Shown piece after piece: positions 15,479 through 24,945 of a stretch of 58,252 nucleotides of DNA. The notes under the pieces were generated by a model that ran no database searches, had not been told where the DNA came from, and saw nothing but the letters and a program-made list of their open reading frames with translations. The stretch is from Thermosulfurimonas dismutans. Lineage in GTDB: Bacteria > Desulfobacterota > Thermodesulfobacteria > Thermodesulfobacteriales > Thermodesulfobacteriaceae. The stretch lies in assembly GCA_011322625.1 (NCBI GenBank), contig DRMH01000076.1:1-58252 (forward strand), read 5' to 3'. The position numbers and the translations under genes are program-made. The number at the start of each line of letters is the position of its first letter. Position 1 is the first letter of the stretch.

Positions 15479-16571
15479 GGAGCGGGGATATCCCCTTGCC
15501 CTTCGAGGCCTCCAGGGCAAAGAGCTGCTGAAGGAGGATGAAGGTGGTCTTGCTGTTGCGATCCTGATCCGCGATATAGAACCAGCGCCCCCGATAGCGC
15601 ACCGCCAGAAGGGCCCGGCGAGGCAGGGTGGCGGAGGAGGAGACCCGGAAGAGATCCCCCAGGACCTCGGACCAGTTGAAGGGGACCCCGCTGGCCTTTA
15701 ACGTCCGGGCGGCCCTTCCGGCGCGCAGGTCCTCCTCCGGCACCTCCACCCCCTGAGAAAGATAAAAGAGAACCCCGATAAGGGAACGGGTTTCCACCCG
15801 AAGGACGTTCGGGGCCGGAGGCCCCTCCGGACCCACCAGACGATAATACGGAGCCGGCTCAAGCTTTAAGAGACGGAGAAGCTCGGCGTATTCGGGAAGC
15901 TCCCGGGCCGCGGAGGAGATCCTCAGGGCCGGAAAGGGGGAACCGCCCTTTTCCAGATAAAGGAATCTCAAATAGCCCCGGCGGCGTAAGGCCTCAAAAT
16001 CCCGACTGACCCGAAGAAAACGCCGGAAACGAGGGACCTCGATCGGAGTGGGCCCCGAGGCCGTGGGGGCATTGGGAATATCGTTCAGACGCTGCACACA
16101 GAGCCGAAGCACCCGATCGGCCCGCCAGCCCGAATTGAGAAGGAGCAGGAGGTGCCCCAGACGAATGGGAGAGAGCAGACGTTTGGCAAATTCTTCCCCC
16201 TGAAGGGGGACAAAGGTAAAGGTGGGTCTGGCCGCGTAGGAAAAGCCGAGGTTAAGACTGTAGGAATCCGGATACGCCTCGTTTATCTCCGCTCCTGCTC
16301 CTGCATTTCCGGAAAAGGAAAACTGGGTGGAGATACTGGTGACCTGAAGAAACACCGGTGGTTCCCCGTAGCGAAGTCGCACCAGATTGAGAAGCATCTG
16401 TTCGGAAAGGGCCCGCTGAAGGGCCTGATTGAAGTTCAGGGAGGATTCCCGGAGCACCGCTCCGGAATGGACCCCGCAGGCAGAGAGAAGCCCCAGAAGG
16501 AGGATAAATCCCAGCCTATACAAAACGCAGGGCCAGATCCCGGAGCCGCAGACAGACCTCCTGCCAGTCAT
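15456..16571 (-). CDS. Conserved lipoprotein of unknown function
   Basis: A 371-residue protein with a lipobox, LLSAC, near residue 32, so it should be lipid-anchored, probably in the outer membrane. Behind it, FNQALQRALSEQMLLNLVRL and the RYGEPPVFLQVTSISTQF segment recall a family of uncharacterised lipoproteins found in many Gram-negative bacteria. Two starts fit: ATG 16571, behind a purine-rich GGAGG stretch, and TTG 16523, which would give a shorter, more usual signal peptide. ATG 16571 places 56 bases inside the reverse gyrase gene. It is the last gene of the DUF3786-reverse gyrase operon; a link in function is not evident. Confidence 0.7.
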   Translation of the reverse strand: MTGRRSVCGSGIWPCVLYRLGFILLLGLLSACGVHSGAVLRESSLNFNQALQRALSEQMLLNLVRLRYGEPPVFLQVTSISTQFSFSGNAGAGAEINEAYPDSYSLNLGFSYAARPTFTFVPLQGEEFAKRLLSPIRLGHLLLLLNSGWRADRVLRLCVQRLNDIPNAPTASGPTPIEVPRFRRFLRVSRDFEALRRRGYLRFLYLEKGGSPFPALRISSAARELPEYAELLRLLKLEPAPYYRLVGPEGPPAPNVLRVETRSLIGVLFYLSQGVEVPEEDLRAGRAARTLKASGVPFNWSEVLGDLFRVSSSATLPRRALLAVRYRGRWFYIADQDRNSKTTFILLQQLFALEASKGKGISPLLTLPVAQ

Positions 16572-19500
16572 CCCCTCCCTCCTCGATACGATCCATAAAC
16601 TCCTCGAGTTCCCGGGTAAACTCCTCGGAAATATAGTGAGGGAAATCGCGTTTCAGTACCTGATAGACCTCCTTTCCCAGGTGGGTGGGGACCAGTCCTC
16701 CTCCCCGGATGGCCTTGACATAGCCCCGGTGCAGAAGAGTGCTCACTATCTCGGCGTAGGTGGAGGGTCGGCCCAGACCCCGCCGTTTCATCTCCTGGAC
16801 CAGGGTCCCCTCGGTGTAAAGGGGCTTGGCCGGAACGGCCTGCAAACGTATATCCTCCGGCCCGCCTTCCATCTGAAAAAGTACCGGCGGGTCCCACAGG
16901 AGATCGTGTCCGTGTTCCAGGATCTCGAGAGGGACTTCTTCCTCCCAGCGCTGCTCCCGCAGAGAGAACCCTATCCGGGCCCAGAGGACCCGGGGATTGC
17001 GACACTGACTGGCCATAAAACGACGGAAGATAAGGTCGTAGAGCCTCAGGGCATCCCTCTCGTTTTCCAGGCTCAACAGTCCATGGGCCAGCCGGGAGCG
17101 TAATTCTCTCATATCCCAGGGCCGGGTGGGACGGATGGCCTCGTGAGCCCCACCCTCGCCCCATCCCCGGGGACGAAAATACTCGGGCCCCAGGGTCTTT
17201 TCCAGATAGGGACGGGCCACCTGAAACCGACCGGTTTCGGAAACCCGGGTGGAATCGGTGCGATGATAGGTGATGAGCCCGCTTTCGAAAAGGTGCTGCA
17301 GGAGTTCCATGGTGTAACGGCTGGAAAAACGTAACCGGAGATGGGCTTCCTCGAGAACCGTATCCGTGGTGAAGGGAGGAGGGGGAGGAAGTTCCCTTTC
17401 CTCCCGGGACAGGATCTTCCACTCCAGTTCCGGCAGGGCTTCGCGAAGTTCCCGGGCCCTGCGCCCATCTTCCAGTTCGAGCACAAAACGGCGCCCCCCG
17501 AGACGAAAACTCAGGCGGTACACCCTTCGGCTGGCCTCCCGGGCCCGTTCGATCACCCATCCCAGTACCGGGGTCTGTACACGTCCGGCCGAAAGTCCCC
17601 GGCGGGAAAAGACCCGCCAGAGATAACGGGAAAGCGAAAAACCCACCCAGCGGTCCGCCACCCGGCGGGCCAGCTGGGCCTTTACCCGGGGTAGATGGAA
17701 CTCCCGGGGATCGTTCAGGGCTTCCCGCAGGGCCCGGGGGGTCACCTCGTGGAACTCCAGACGTCGAATGTTGGGCTGATAGGGACGCAGGGAGATCCAC
17801 AGGTCATAGGCGATCTTTTCCCCCTCGGCATCCGGATCCGAACCTATGAGCACCTCGTCGGCGGTAAAAGCCGCCCGCCCCAGAGCCGCCAGGATCTCGG
17901 CCTTGTCCCTCACCTCCCCTTCCGGGCAGCGTTCCCGCACCTCTTCCGGATCCACCAGTTCCTCTCCGGTGGCCAGACACCGCTTGATGGTATCAAACAG
18001 GGGCACAAAACGGCCGTTTTCCGAGAGCACCCCGAAGATCCCCCGGCGGCGGGAGAGATTGAACACATGCCCCAGGGAGGCCGCCACCATGAGCAGGCGA
18101 TCCTCGGTGGGGATTTCGTAGATGGTCACCCGCCCCAGACGCCTCTGAGAGGGACGCCCCCAGAAAGAGGCGATGGTGCGGGCCTTGTGAGGGCTCTCCA
18201 CCACCAGAAGGGTGCTGCGCATCTCCGGGCGTTTCCCCTCCCGAAGCCCCCGACGGGCCTCGGTAAGACGCCGGGATACCTCCTCCAGGTCCAGCCGGTC
18301 CAGGGGAAGAAACTCCGGGGTTTCTCCCAGGAAAAAACGTAAACGATGCCGCAGGCTCCTCAGCGCCCGCGGGTTTTCGGAAAGGATTACGGAGAGCCCG
18401 GGCAGGACCCCATGGACCGAAAGCCGGGACACCCGCCCCGAGGCCTGAAGATAGGCGGCGGCCTCCCCTACCACCACAAAAAACTCCCCCTCCCGCTCCT
18501 CCAGAAAGACCTCCTCGGATTGACGAAGCCTTTCTCGGAAGGAGGGATCCCCGAGTTTGTTTTCCAGAAATCGGGCCATCTCCTGGACCCGGGCCTGAAG
18601 CCGGGGGTAACGGGGCAGGTCCTCCGGTCGCAGGGTGAGATAACGTCTCAGATAGGCCAGGTACCCGAGGGCCTCCACTTCCTCCTCCCCCTCCAGAAGG
18701 GGCAAAAGGGCCGAAAGTAAACTGGAAAGGGCCGAGGGAGAGGGCTCCACCCGCAGAGGAAAGAGCCGCTTGGGAACCCCCACGAAGATGGCATAACGCA
18801 ACACCTCGGGCAGATCCAGCCCTCGCACCAGGGGGTTGGCCAGATGGGCCAGCCCCACCGCCAGATGATAGTCTCCTGCGGAGAGTCCTTCCCGGAGTTT
18901 CTCCGGGGAGACCTCCAGATAGGATACGGCCCGGATCCCCCGGGCCCGCAAAAAATCCGTAATCTCCGGCACCCTCTCTTTACCGAAATCCTCGGAGAGA
19001 AAGACCAGCCCCCCGGGCCCCAGCCGGCGGCAGAGTTCCGCGGTGGCGGAAAATAGTTCCCGCTCGGCCACCTCCTTATAGGCATCCAGCACATTGCGCA
19101 GGGTGGAAACCGCCCTCTGGATATCAAAACCCAGAAGCTGCTGAAAGAGGAGCACCCGCGAGGTGCGGGGCTTCAAGGTGGCTGAGGAAAGGAGAAGGAG
19201 CCCCCGGCCGGGTCTTTCCCGGATGCGGGAAAGGGCTTCATAGTCCTTCTCGGTCTTCCGGGGCTTCAGGGCCAGAGCGATCTCCTCCTCAGTAAATCCC
19301 AGAAGCCGGAACAGGGAATCCACATGCCGGGAACGTTTGAGAAAGGCATCCACATCATCCACAAAGATCAGAGAAAACCGGGCCCGGATCAACTCCTCCA
19401 GATGTTGATACATAAAGGCCGAGGTAACCACCAGGATATCGTATTCCCCGGCCTCAAAGGCCTCCTTTTCCTTTTTTCTTCCCCGATAGGCCAATATCCT

Positions 19501-19947
19501 GCGGGAAAGCCCCACCCTTTCCGCAAATTCCCGGAGTCTTTCCGCCACCTGCACACAGAGGAGTCGGGTGGGGACCAGCATCAACCCCCGTCCCGGAGAA
19601 AGAAGAAGAGCCAGAAGCCCGAAGGTGGTCTTTCCCGAACCGGTGGGAGCCACAATGGCAAAGGATTCTCCCAGGAAGATCCTTTTGGCCCAGGTCTCCT
19701 GCAGGGAAGAGGGGGGGTAGCCCACCGCCCGCTGAAACAGCTCCCGGAAACGCTCCAGCCTTTCCCGGGCCAGACAGAAGGGCCGCAAACGACGGAGATC
19801 CTCGGGCGAAAGTTCGCAGGGGTCTTTTTCCTCCGGAAGGCAATGCTTACACGGAAGACCCCGCAGCAGACGTTCGTCTTCGATTTCCCTTCCGCAATTC
19901 GGACAACCGTGGGCTAACCGGAAGAGCATGCGCAAACCTCGATCCAT
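16516..19947 (-). CDS. rgy: Reverse gyrase
   Basis: A 1143-residue enzyme that introduces positive supercoils into DNA with ATP; it is found in hyper- and extreme thermophiles. In order: N-terminal zinc finger (CPNC, then CKHC, residues about 15-36), helicase-like domain with Walker A PTGSGKTT (Lys106) and DDVD, topoisomerase IA domain with Toprim ESPHKAR and DPDAEGE, and catalytic Tyr894 in GLITYHRTDSTR. The second zinc finger appears broken: only Cys657 and Cys674 remain of the four expected. Start ATG 19947 overlaps the DUF3786 gene; ATG 19929 is an alternative. Confidence 0.95.
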   Translation of the reverse strand: MDRGLRMLFRLAHGCPNCGREIEDERLLRGLPCKHCLPEEKDPCELSPEDLRRLRPFCLARERLERFRELFQRAVGYPPSSLQETWAKRIFLGESFAIVAPTGSGKTTFGLLALLLSPGRGLMLVPTRLLCVQVAERLREFAERVGLSRRILAYRGRKKEKEAFEAGEYDILVVTSAFMYQHLEELIRARFSLIFVDDVDAFLKRSRHVDSLFRLLGFTEEEIALALKPRKTEKDYEALSRIRERPGRGLLLLSSATLKPRTSRVLLFQQLLGFDIQRAVSTLRNVLDAYKEVAERELFSATAELCRRLGPGGLVFLSEDFGKERVPEITDFLRARGIRAVSYLEVSPEKLREGLSAGDYHLAVGLAHLANPLVRGLDLPEVLRYAIFVGVPKRLFPLRVEPSPSALSSLLSALLPLLEGEEEVEALGYLAYLRRYLTLRPEDLPRYPRLQARVQEMARFLENKLGDPSFRERLRQSEEVFLEEREGEFFVVVGEAAAYLQASGRVSRLSVHGVLPGLSVILSENPRALRSLRHRLRFFLGETPEFLPLDRLDLEEVSRRLTEARRGLREGKRPEMRSTLLVVESPHKARTIASFWGRPSQRRLGRVTIYEIPTEDRLLMVAASLGHVFNLSRRRGIFGVLSENGRFVPLFDTIKRCLATGEELVDPEEVRERCPEGEVRDKAEILAALGRAAFTADEVLIGSDPDAEGEKIAYDLWISLRPYQPNIRRLEFHEVTPRALREALNDPREFHLPRVKAQLARRVADRWVGFSLSRYLWRVFSRRGLSAGRVQTPVLGWVIERAREASRRVYRLSFRLGGRRFVLELEDGRRARELREALPELEWKILSREERELPPPPPFTTDTVLEEAHLRLRFSSRYTMELLQHLFESGLITYHRTDSTRVSETGRFQVARPYLEKTLGPEYFRPRGWGEGGAHEAIRPTRPWDMRELRSRLAHGLLSLENERDALRLYDLIFRRFMASQCRNPRVLWARIGFSLREQRWEEEVPLEILEHGHDLLWDPPVLFQMEGGPEDIRLQAVPAKPLYTEGTLVQEMKRRGLGRPSTYAEIVSTLLHRGYVKAIRGGGLVPTHLGKEVYQVLKRDFPHYISEEFTRELEEFMDRIEEGGDDWQEVCLRLRDLALRFV

Positions 19948-20717
19948 CGCTCGGTGAAACGTTCCGCACAGAAGACCAGGGATTCCAGATCCAGATATTC
20001 CGTGGCCCGCAGATCATAAAGAACTTTGACCTGCGGGGAAAGGCCCTCCTCCGGAGATCCGCGCCAGTAATAGATTCGCAGAGGCACCCGGGGAAGGACC
20101 CACACCTCAAAGGCCAGATCGGCTTCCCCGGGGAGTTCCTTTACCCGGAAAACCGAAAGGGCCCTTCGCAGACCGGCCTCGTCCTGCTCCAGGGCCCGGG
20201 CCATCTTTTCCTCGGCGTAACGTCGCAGGGTGGCCACCTTGGATACCGAATGAGGAAAGGCCTCCAGCCCCACGAAAGTACCCGATAAAGGGGCCTTTCC
20301 CTGGAAGTGAACATAGTTATAGAGAAGGATCTTGTCCCGGGGGTCCAGCTCCTGGCCATCGAGACGACGCGCATCCTCCGGGGTAAGCTCTACCGTGCCG
20401 TCGAGATAGGGCAGATAGAGACGCCCTCCCCTTTCCTCTATCCCCAGGCCGGGAGCAAGACGCGAAAAATCCAGCCCGGCCACCTCCTGCCGGATCTCTC
20501 TCAGAATCCGGCGGGTCTGCTCTATCTCCGAATCGGGGGGCTTTTCTCCGGGGACAGCCAAAAGGGCCGGATCGAGATAGGGACAATCCCGAGGGGAACG
20601 CTTTCCGGAAAGCACGGCCACGGCAAAGGCCAGGCAGGAAACCTCCCCGCATTCCCCGCAATTGGTGCGGGGCAAAAGTTTGACCACATCCAGCGGGGTC
20701 AACCCCATCCCGGGCAT
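19914..20717 (-). CDS. Fe-S binding DUF3786 protein
   Basis: A 267-residue protein with an N-terminal iron-sulfur motif, PRTNCGECGEVSCLAFA, then a fourth Cys at RDCPYLDP, as in the four-Cys cluster domain of the corrinoid iron-sulfur protein family. The rest fits DUF3786 (YNYVHFQGKAPLSGTFVG and YWRGSPEEGLSPQVKVLYD are typical). It likely carries one [4Fe-4S] cluster; the reaction is not known. Start is ATG 20717 with an alternative at 20708. It is the first gene of the reverse gyrase operon and diverges from the CarD gene. Confidence 0.78.
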   Translation of the reverse strand: MPGMGLTPLDVVKLLPRTNCGECGEVSCLAFAVAVLSGKRSPRDCPYLDPALLAVPGEKPPDSEIEQTRRILREIRQEVAGLDFSRLAPGLGIEERGGRLYLPYLDGTVELTPEDARRLDGQELDPRDKILLYNYVHFQGKAPLSGTFVGLEAFPHSVSKVATLRRYAEEKMARALEQDEAGLRRALSVFRVKELPGEADLAFEVWVLPRVPLRIYYWRGSPEEGLSPQVKVLYDLRATEYLDLESLVFCAERFTERWIEVCACSSG

Positions 20718-20738
20718 GATAGCATCGGAAATCGATTT

Positions 20739-20767
20739 TTGAAAGTCCCCGAAAAAGCGGGTATAAT
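20739..20767 (+). promoter_or_regulatory. Promoter for carD-like gene
   Basis: TTGAAA (20739-20744) and TATAAT (20762-20767) are exactly 17 bp apart, a near-perfect housekeeping promoter about 40 bases before the CarD-like start. A small dyad, CCCG-AAAAAG-CGGG, sits in the spacer between the two boxes and may be an operator. Confidence 0.85.
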
Positions 20768-20808
20768 TTAAAAAATTAAGTTCGAATTCCGGGAAGGGGG
20801 TTTAGGGA

Positions 20809-21288
20809 ATGTTTAATATCGGCGATGTAGCGGTCTATCCGGCTCATGGCGTGGGAGTCATTGAAGCCGTGGAGAATAAAGTCATCGGAGGTGAAGAAAA
20901 GACCTTTTACGTCATGCGTATTCTGGAGACCAACATGACCGTACTTATCCCCCGGGACAATGCCCATCGGATAGGTCTGCGCAATGTTATCTCCCGGGAA
21001 GAGGCTTCCCGGGTATATGAGATCCTTTCCCGGAAGGAGGTCTCTTTCAACCATCAGACCTGGAATCGGCGCTACCGGGAATACATGGAAAAGATAAAGA
21101 GCGGGTCCATCTTCGAGGTGGCCGAGGTCTATAGGGATCTTTATCTGGTCAGCCAGCATAAACCCCTTTCCTACGGAGAGAGAAAACTCTTCGACACCGC
21201 CCGGTGTCTCCTGATCAAGGAGCTATCTCTGGCCGAAAACCTCAAGGAGGAGGAGGTAGAAGAGAAGATTCGGGAGGTCCTGGGATAA
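20809..21288 (+). CDS. CarD/CdnL-type RNA polymerase-binding regulator
   Basis: A 159-residue CarD-family protein. The N-terminal Tudor-like domain that binds RNA polymerase beta is clear (FNIGDVAVYPAHGVGVIEAV, residues 2-21), followed by an all-helical DNA-contacting domain with YREYMEKIKSGSIFEVAEVY. CarD/CdnL proteins stabilise open promoter complexes at rRNA and housekeeping genes. It has its own strong promoter (20739-20767), as expected for an abundant global factor, and is followed by the PIN-TRAM gene 10 bases later. Confidence 0.92.
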   Translation: MFNIGDVAVYPAHGVGVIEAVENKVIGGEEKTFYVMRILETNMTVLIPRDNAHRIGLRNVISREEASRVYEILSRKEVSFNHQTWNRRYREYMEKIKSGSIFEVAEVYRDLYLVSQHKPLSYGERKLFDTARCLLIKELSLAENLKEEEVEEKIREVLG

Positions 21289-21298
21289 GGAGCCAGGT

Positions 21299-22327
21299 TT
21301 GCGGCGTTATCTTTTTCCTCTAAGTCTGATCCTGATCTTTGCCGTTCTCGGATACGGTGTAGTCCGTTATTTTCCCCTGCGGGAGGGGGCGGCCCTTTCC
21401 CCCTGGATAGGGTTTGTGGGGGGTGGCCTGGCCGGGGGGCTGGTGCTTCTGGTGGAACGCCTCATCCGTCGCCTGCCCTTTCTTCAGATTCTGGGTGGAG
21501 CCATAGGTCTGCTCCTGGGGCTGGCCCTGGCCCGGCTTCTTTCCGGGCTTTTCGAGGTCCTGGGGCAGGGTGTATGGGCGGCCTTTCTTTATGCCATGCT
21601 GGCCCTGGGGCTGGGGTATCTGGGGCTCGTGGTGGGCGGGCGCCTTTTCCGGGAGGTCCGCCTGGTGGAAGGGTTGTCCCATCCCTTCTCCTATGTCTCC
21701 CGTCGTTTTCCCCGGCGAGAATGTCCCAAGGTGGTGGACACCAGTGCCATTATCGACGGACGCCTGGCGGATATTTGTGAAACGGGATGGGTGGAGGGGC
21801 CCCTGATCGTGCCCAATTTCGTCCTGCAGGAACTCCAGCATGTGGCCGACAGCCGGGATCACGCCCGCCGGGAAAGGGGACGCCGGGGCCTGGATATCCT
21901 GAAGAAGATCCAGGAATCCGGCAAAGTGGAGGTGCGTTTTCTGGATCGGGATTATCCCCGCATTCGGGATATAGACGCCAAACTGGTACGCCTCTGCCGG
22001 GATCTTTCGGCCAAACTCATCACCACCGACTATAACCTCAACAAGATCGCCCGGCTCAAAGGCATCGAGGTCCTCAACATCAACGAACTGGCTCTGGCTC
22101 TGCGGCCGGTGGTAACCCCGGGAGAGGAATTGCGTCTTGAGATCATCAAGGAAGGCAAGGAACGCGACCAGGGGGTGGGCTATCTCCCGGACGGCACCAT
22201 GGTGGTGGTGGAGGGAGGGCGTTCGCTCATCGGCCGGGAGGTGGAGGTGGTGGTCACCAGCGTACTTCAGACCCCGGCCGGTCGCATGGTCTTTGCTCAA
22301 CCCAAAGCCCAGGCCCGGGCAGCCTGA
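21299..22327 (+). CDS. Membrane PIN-TRAM domain protein (YacL type)
   Basis: A 342-residue protein with about four membrane helices (residues 5-125), a PIN nuclease-like domain (KVVDTSAIIDGRLADI, about 143-158; acidic residues D, D and LITTDYNLNK intact) and a C-terminal TRAM domain (QGVGYLPDGTMVVVEGG). Members such as YacL are putative membrane-bound RNases; the TRAM domain binds RNA. The TTG start at 21299 has an AAGGAG site 7 bases before it. The neighbour CarD is a frequent partner of this family in many bacteria. Confidence 0.88.
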   Translation: MRRYLFPLSLILIFAVLGYGVVRYFPLREGAALSPWIGFVGGGLAGGLVLLVERLIRRLPFLQILGGAIGLLLGLALARLLSGLFEVLGQGVWAAFLYAMLALGLGYLGLVVGGRLFREVRLVEGLSHPFSYVSRRFPRRECPKVVDTSAIIDGRLADICETGWVEGPLIVPNFVLQELQHVADSRDHARRERGRRGLDILKKIQESGKVEVRFLDRDYPRIRDIDAKLVRLCRDLSAKLITTDYNLNKIARLKGIEVLNINELALALRPVVTPGEELRLEIIKEGKERDQGVGYLPDGTMVVVEGGRSLIGREVEVVVTSVLQTPAGRMVFAQPKAQARAA

Positions 22328-22328
22328 G

Positions 22329-23984
22329 GTGGCCCGAATCCGTGTTCTTCCCGAGGAGGTCTATTCCCGGATCGCCGCCGGCGAAGTGGTGGAACGCCCG
22401 GCTTCGGTGGTGAAGGAACTGGTGGAAAACGCCCTGGATGCCGGAGCCCGGCGCATAGAGGTGGATCTCTCCGGCGGAGGACTCACCCTCATTCGGGTGC
22501 ACGACGACGGAGAGGGCATGTCCCCGGAGGACCTGCGTCTGTGCTGGCACCCCCACGCCACCAGCAAAATATCACACCTGGAGGATCTCCAGCGTCTGTG
22601 CACCTTCGGCTTCCGGGGGGAGGCCCTCCATAGCATCGCCCGGGTCTCCCGGCTGACCATCCTTTCCCGTCCCCGGGAAAGAGACGAAGCCCATCTTCTG
22701 CGGGTGCATTTCGGTCGGGAAGAGGAATTTCGTCCGGCACCGGGACCCCCGGGAACCACGGTTACGGTGGAGGATCTCTTCCGGGAGATGCCGGCCCGAA
22801 AGGCCTTTCTGCGCAGTCCGCGAGCCGAGGCCGGAAGGGTCCTGGAGATCCTTCGACTTATGGCCCTCTGCGCCCCGGAAACCTCCTTTCGCCTCACCCA
22901 GGAAAAAAAAGAGGTCTTTCGGTGGCCCGGCGGCAGCCGAAAGGCCCTCCTTTCGCGGATCCTCGGCGTCTCGGAAAAGGATCTGCAGGAAAAGATCCTG
23001 GAAAGGAAACCCTACCGCATCCATCTCCTTCTTACGCGGCCGGAGGTGGCCCTGGGCACCACCCGCTATCTCTTTCTCCTGGTAAATGACCGGGCGGTAA
23101 AGGATCGAACCCTGCTTTCCGCTCTGCTGGAAGGAGCCAGGGCCTTCTTTCCCGGAGGGCGTTTCCCGGCCGGGGTGCTCTCCCTTTATCTCCCTCCTCA
23201 TCTGGTGGATGTAAACGTACATCCTGCCAAATGGGAGGTGCGCTTTCGGGAGGAACGCGAGATCTATGCCCTGGTTCGAAGGGCGGTGGAAGGCGCTTTC
23301 TCCCGGCCCTTTCCGGTATCTCCGGATTTCCGCCGGTCCTCCCCCGCCGAAACCCTCCGCCAGGAGTATCCCGAGGCTCCCGCATCCCCTCCCGGGCACG
23401 TGGCGGAACCCCGGAGTCCCGGTTTCGCGGAGGGGCCTTTTCCGGAGGAACGTTTCCTCGGCTTCCTGGGGAAGACCTACGCCCTCTTCGAGACCCGGGA
23501 GGGATTGCTTCTTCTCGATTTTCACGCCGCGCATGAAAGGCTGCTTTACGAAGGGCTTTGCCGGCAGGTCCCGGAAAGCGAAACCCTCCTTTTCCCGGCA
23601 GTATTCGAGCTCTCGGAGGAGGCCCGGGAGCGTCTGGAGGAACTGGGGGAAGAAATCCGGCGTTCGGGATTTCGATTCCGGGAGGTCGGCCCCAGGGAGA
23701 TAATGGTGGAGGGGGTCCCCCGGGGCGGAGGTTTTGCGGCGGTGGAGGAATTACGGGCCCTTCTCGAGGAAAGACCCGGCGGACCGGGAATCCGGGAACA
23801 ACTGGCGGCCCGTCTGGCCTGTCGCCTGGCCCGCAAGGCCGGAGACCGGCTCAGCCCGCAGGAGGCCCTGCATCTCCTCCGGCGCATTCGCCAGGAGGGA
23901 CTCTCCCGTTGCCCCCACGGAAGACCGCTTTATCTTCTCTTCTCCTGGGATGAACTGGAAAAACGCTTCGGAAGGAAAGTGTAA
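22329..23984 (+). CDS. mutL: DNA mismatch repair protein MutL
   Basis: A 551-residue MutL. The GHKL ATPase region is complete (RIAAGEVVERPASVVKELVE, DAGARRIEV, HDDGEGM, TFGFRGEALHSI). The linker is short and the C-terminal dimerisation domain starts near 375. The endonuclease motif DQHA(x)2E appears as DFHAAHERLLYE with Asp and Glu kept and Q changed to F, so nicking activity is possible but not certain. GTG 22329 is two bases behind the PIN-TRAM stop. There is no MutS in the window. Confidence 0.9.
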   Translation: MARIRVLPEEVYSRIAAGEVVERPASVVKELVENALDAGARRIEVDLSGGGLTLIRVHDDGEGMSPEDLRLCWHPHATSKISHLEDLQRLCTFGFRGEALHSIARVSRLTILSRPRERDEAHLLRVHFGREEEFRPAPGPPGTTVTVEDLFREMPARKAFLRSPRAEAGRVLEILRLMALCAPETSFRLTQEKKEVFRWPGGSRKALLSRILGVSEKDLQEKILERKPYRIHLLLTRPEVALGTTRYLFLLVNDRAVKDRTLLSALLEGARAFFPGGRFPAGVLSLYLPPHLVDVNVHPAKWEVRFREEREIYALVRRAVEGAFSRPFPVSPDFRRSSPAETLRQEYPEAPASPPGHVAEPRSPGFAEGPFPEERFLGFLGKTYALFETREGLLLLDFHAAHERLLYEGLCRQVPESETLLFPAVFELSEEARERLEELGEEIRRSGFRFREVGPREIMVEGVPRGGGFAAVEELRALLEERPGGPGIREQLAARLACRLARKAGDRLSPQEALHLLRRIRQEGLSRCPHGRPLYLLFSWDELEKRFGRKV

Positions 23985-23985
23985 G

Positions 23986-24891
23986 GTGGTGGCCATCGTG
24001 GGCCCCACCGGGGTGGGAAAGACCGCCCTTTCCCTGGACCTGGCTGAACGTTTCCGGGGAGAAATCGTAAACTATGATTCCGTACAGGTTTACCGTTACC
24101 TGGATATCGGCACCGCCAAACCCACGCCGGAGGAACGAAGACGGGTCCCCCATCACCTCTTCGATCTTCTGGAACCGCATGAACCCTTCCATGCCGCAGC
24201 CTTTGTGGAAAAGGCCGATCGGGTGATCGCCGAGATCACCTCCCGGGGAAGGCTCCCCATCCTGGTGGGGGGGACGGGCCTGTATCTGAAGGCCTTGCTC
24301 CACGGTCTCTTCCCGGTGGAGGTACCGGAGGAACTGAGGAAGAACCTGAAGGAAAGGCTCGCCCGGGAGGGGCTTTCCTCCCTCTATCGGGAATTGCAGG
24401 AGAAGGATCCGGAGGCCGCGGCCCGTATCCATCCCCACGATCGGGTGCGTATCCTTCGGGCCCTGGAGGTCTATTACGCCACCGGAAAACCCTTCTCCCA
24501 GCTGGCCCGGGAACACGGTTTTCGCCCCCGGCGTTACTCCGCCCTCAAGATCGGTCTGACCCTGCCCCGGGAGGAACTTTACGCCCGTCTGGATCGACGG
24601 GTGGAGGAAATGCTCCGGTCCGGACTCCTGGAGGAGGTAAAGAAACTGCTGGCCCGATATCCCCCGGACCTAAAGCCCCTTCAATCCATCGGTTATCGTC
24701 ATCTGATCGCCTATCTCTCCGGCCGGCTCCCCCTTTCGGAAGCCGTACGGCTCATGAAGCGCGATACGCGACGCTACGCCAAGCGGCAGCTTACCTGGTT
24801 CAGGGCCGATCCCGAGGTGAGGTGGTTCCATCCGGCAGACCGTAAGGCCATCTTTGAGGAGGTGGAAAAATTTCTGGCTGGCAAAACTTGA
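23986..24891 (+). CDS. miaA: tRNA dimethylallyltransferase MiaA
   Basis: About 301 residues. MiaA adds the isopentenyl group to A37 of tRNAs reading UNN codons. The P-loop GPTGVGKTALS is at the N-terminus, followed by NYDSVQVYRYLDIGTAKPT and VGGTGLYLKALLHG, all typical. GTG 23986 is chosen because GGAAGGA lies 9 bases upstream and it leaves a normal short N-terminus; ATG 23950, inside mutL, is the alternative. Pairing of mutL and miaA is common in bacteria. Confidence 0.92.
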   Translation: MVAIVGPTGVGKTALSLDLAERFRGEIVNYDSVQVYRYLDIGTAKPTPEERRRVPHHLFDLLEPHEPFHAAAFVEKADRVIAEITSRGRLPILVGGTGLYLKALLHGLFPVEVPEELRKNLKERLAREGLSSLYRELQEKDPEAAARIHPHDRVRILRALEVYYATGKPFSQLAREHGFRPRRYSALKIGLTLPREELYARLDRRVEEMLRSGLLEEVKKLLARYPPDLKPLQSIGYRHLIAYLSGRLPLSEAVRLMKRDTRRYAKRQLTWFRADPEVRWFHPADRKAIFEEVEKFLAGKT

Positions 24892-24945
24892 GAATTTAGG
24901 GTAAACATATAGGAATTGAAAAATATCCTGGCCGGAGGTTCTTCC

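Noticed and set aside
16568-17800. A 410-codon - strand frame overlapping reverse gyrase
   Set aside because: Same strand, other frame of a clear reverse gyrase; Pro/Gly/Arg-rich without any family motif, so a shadow frame.
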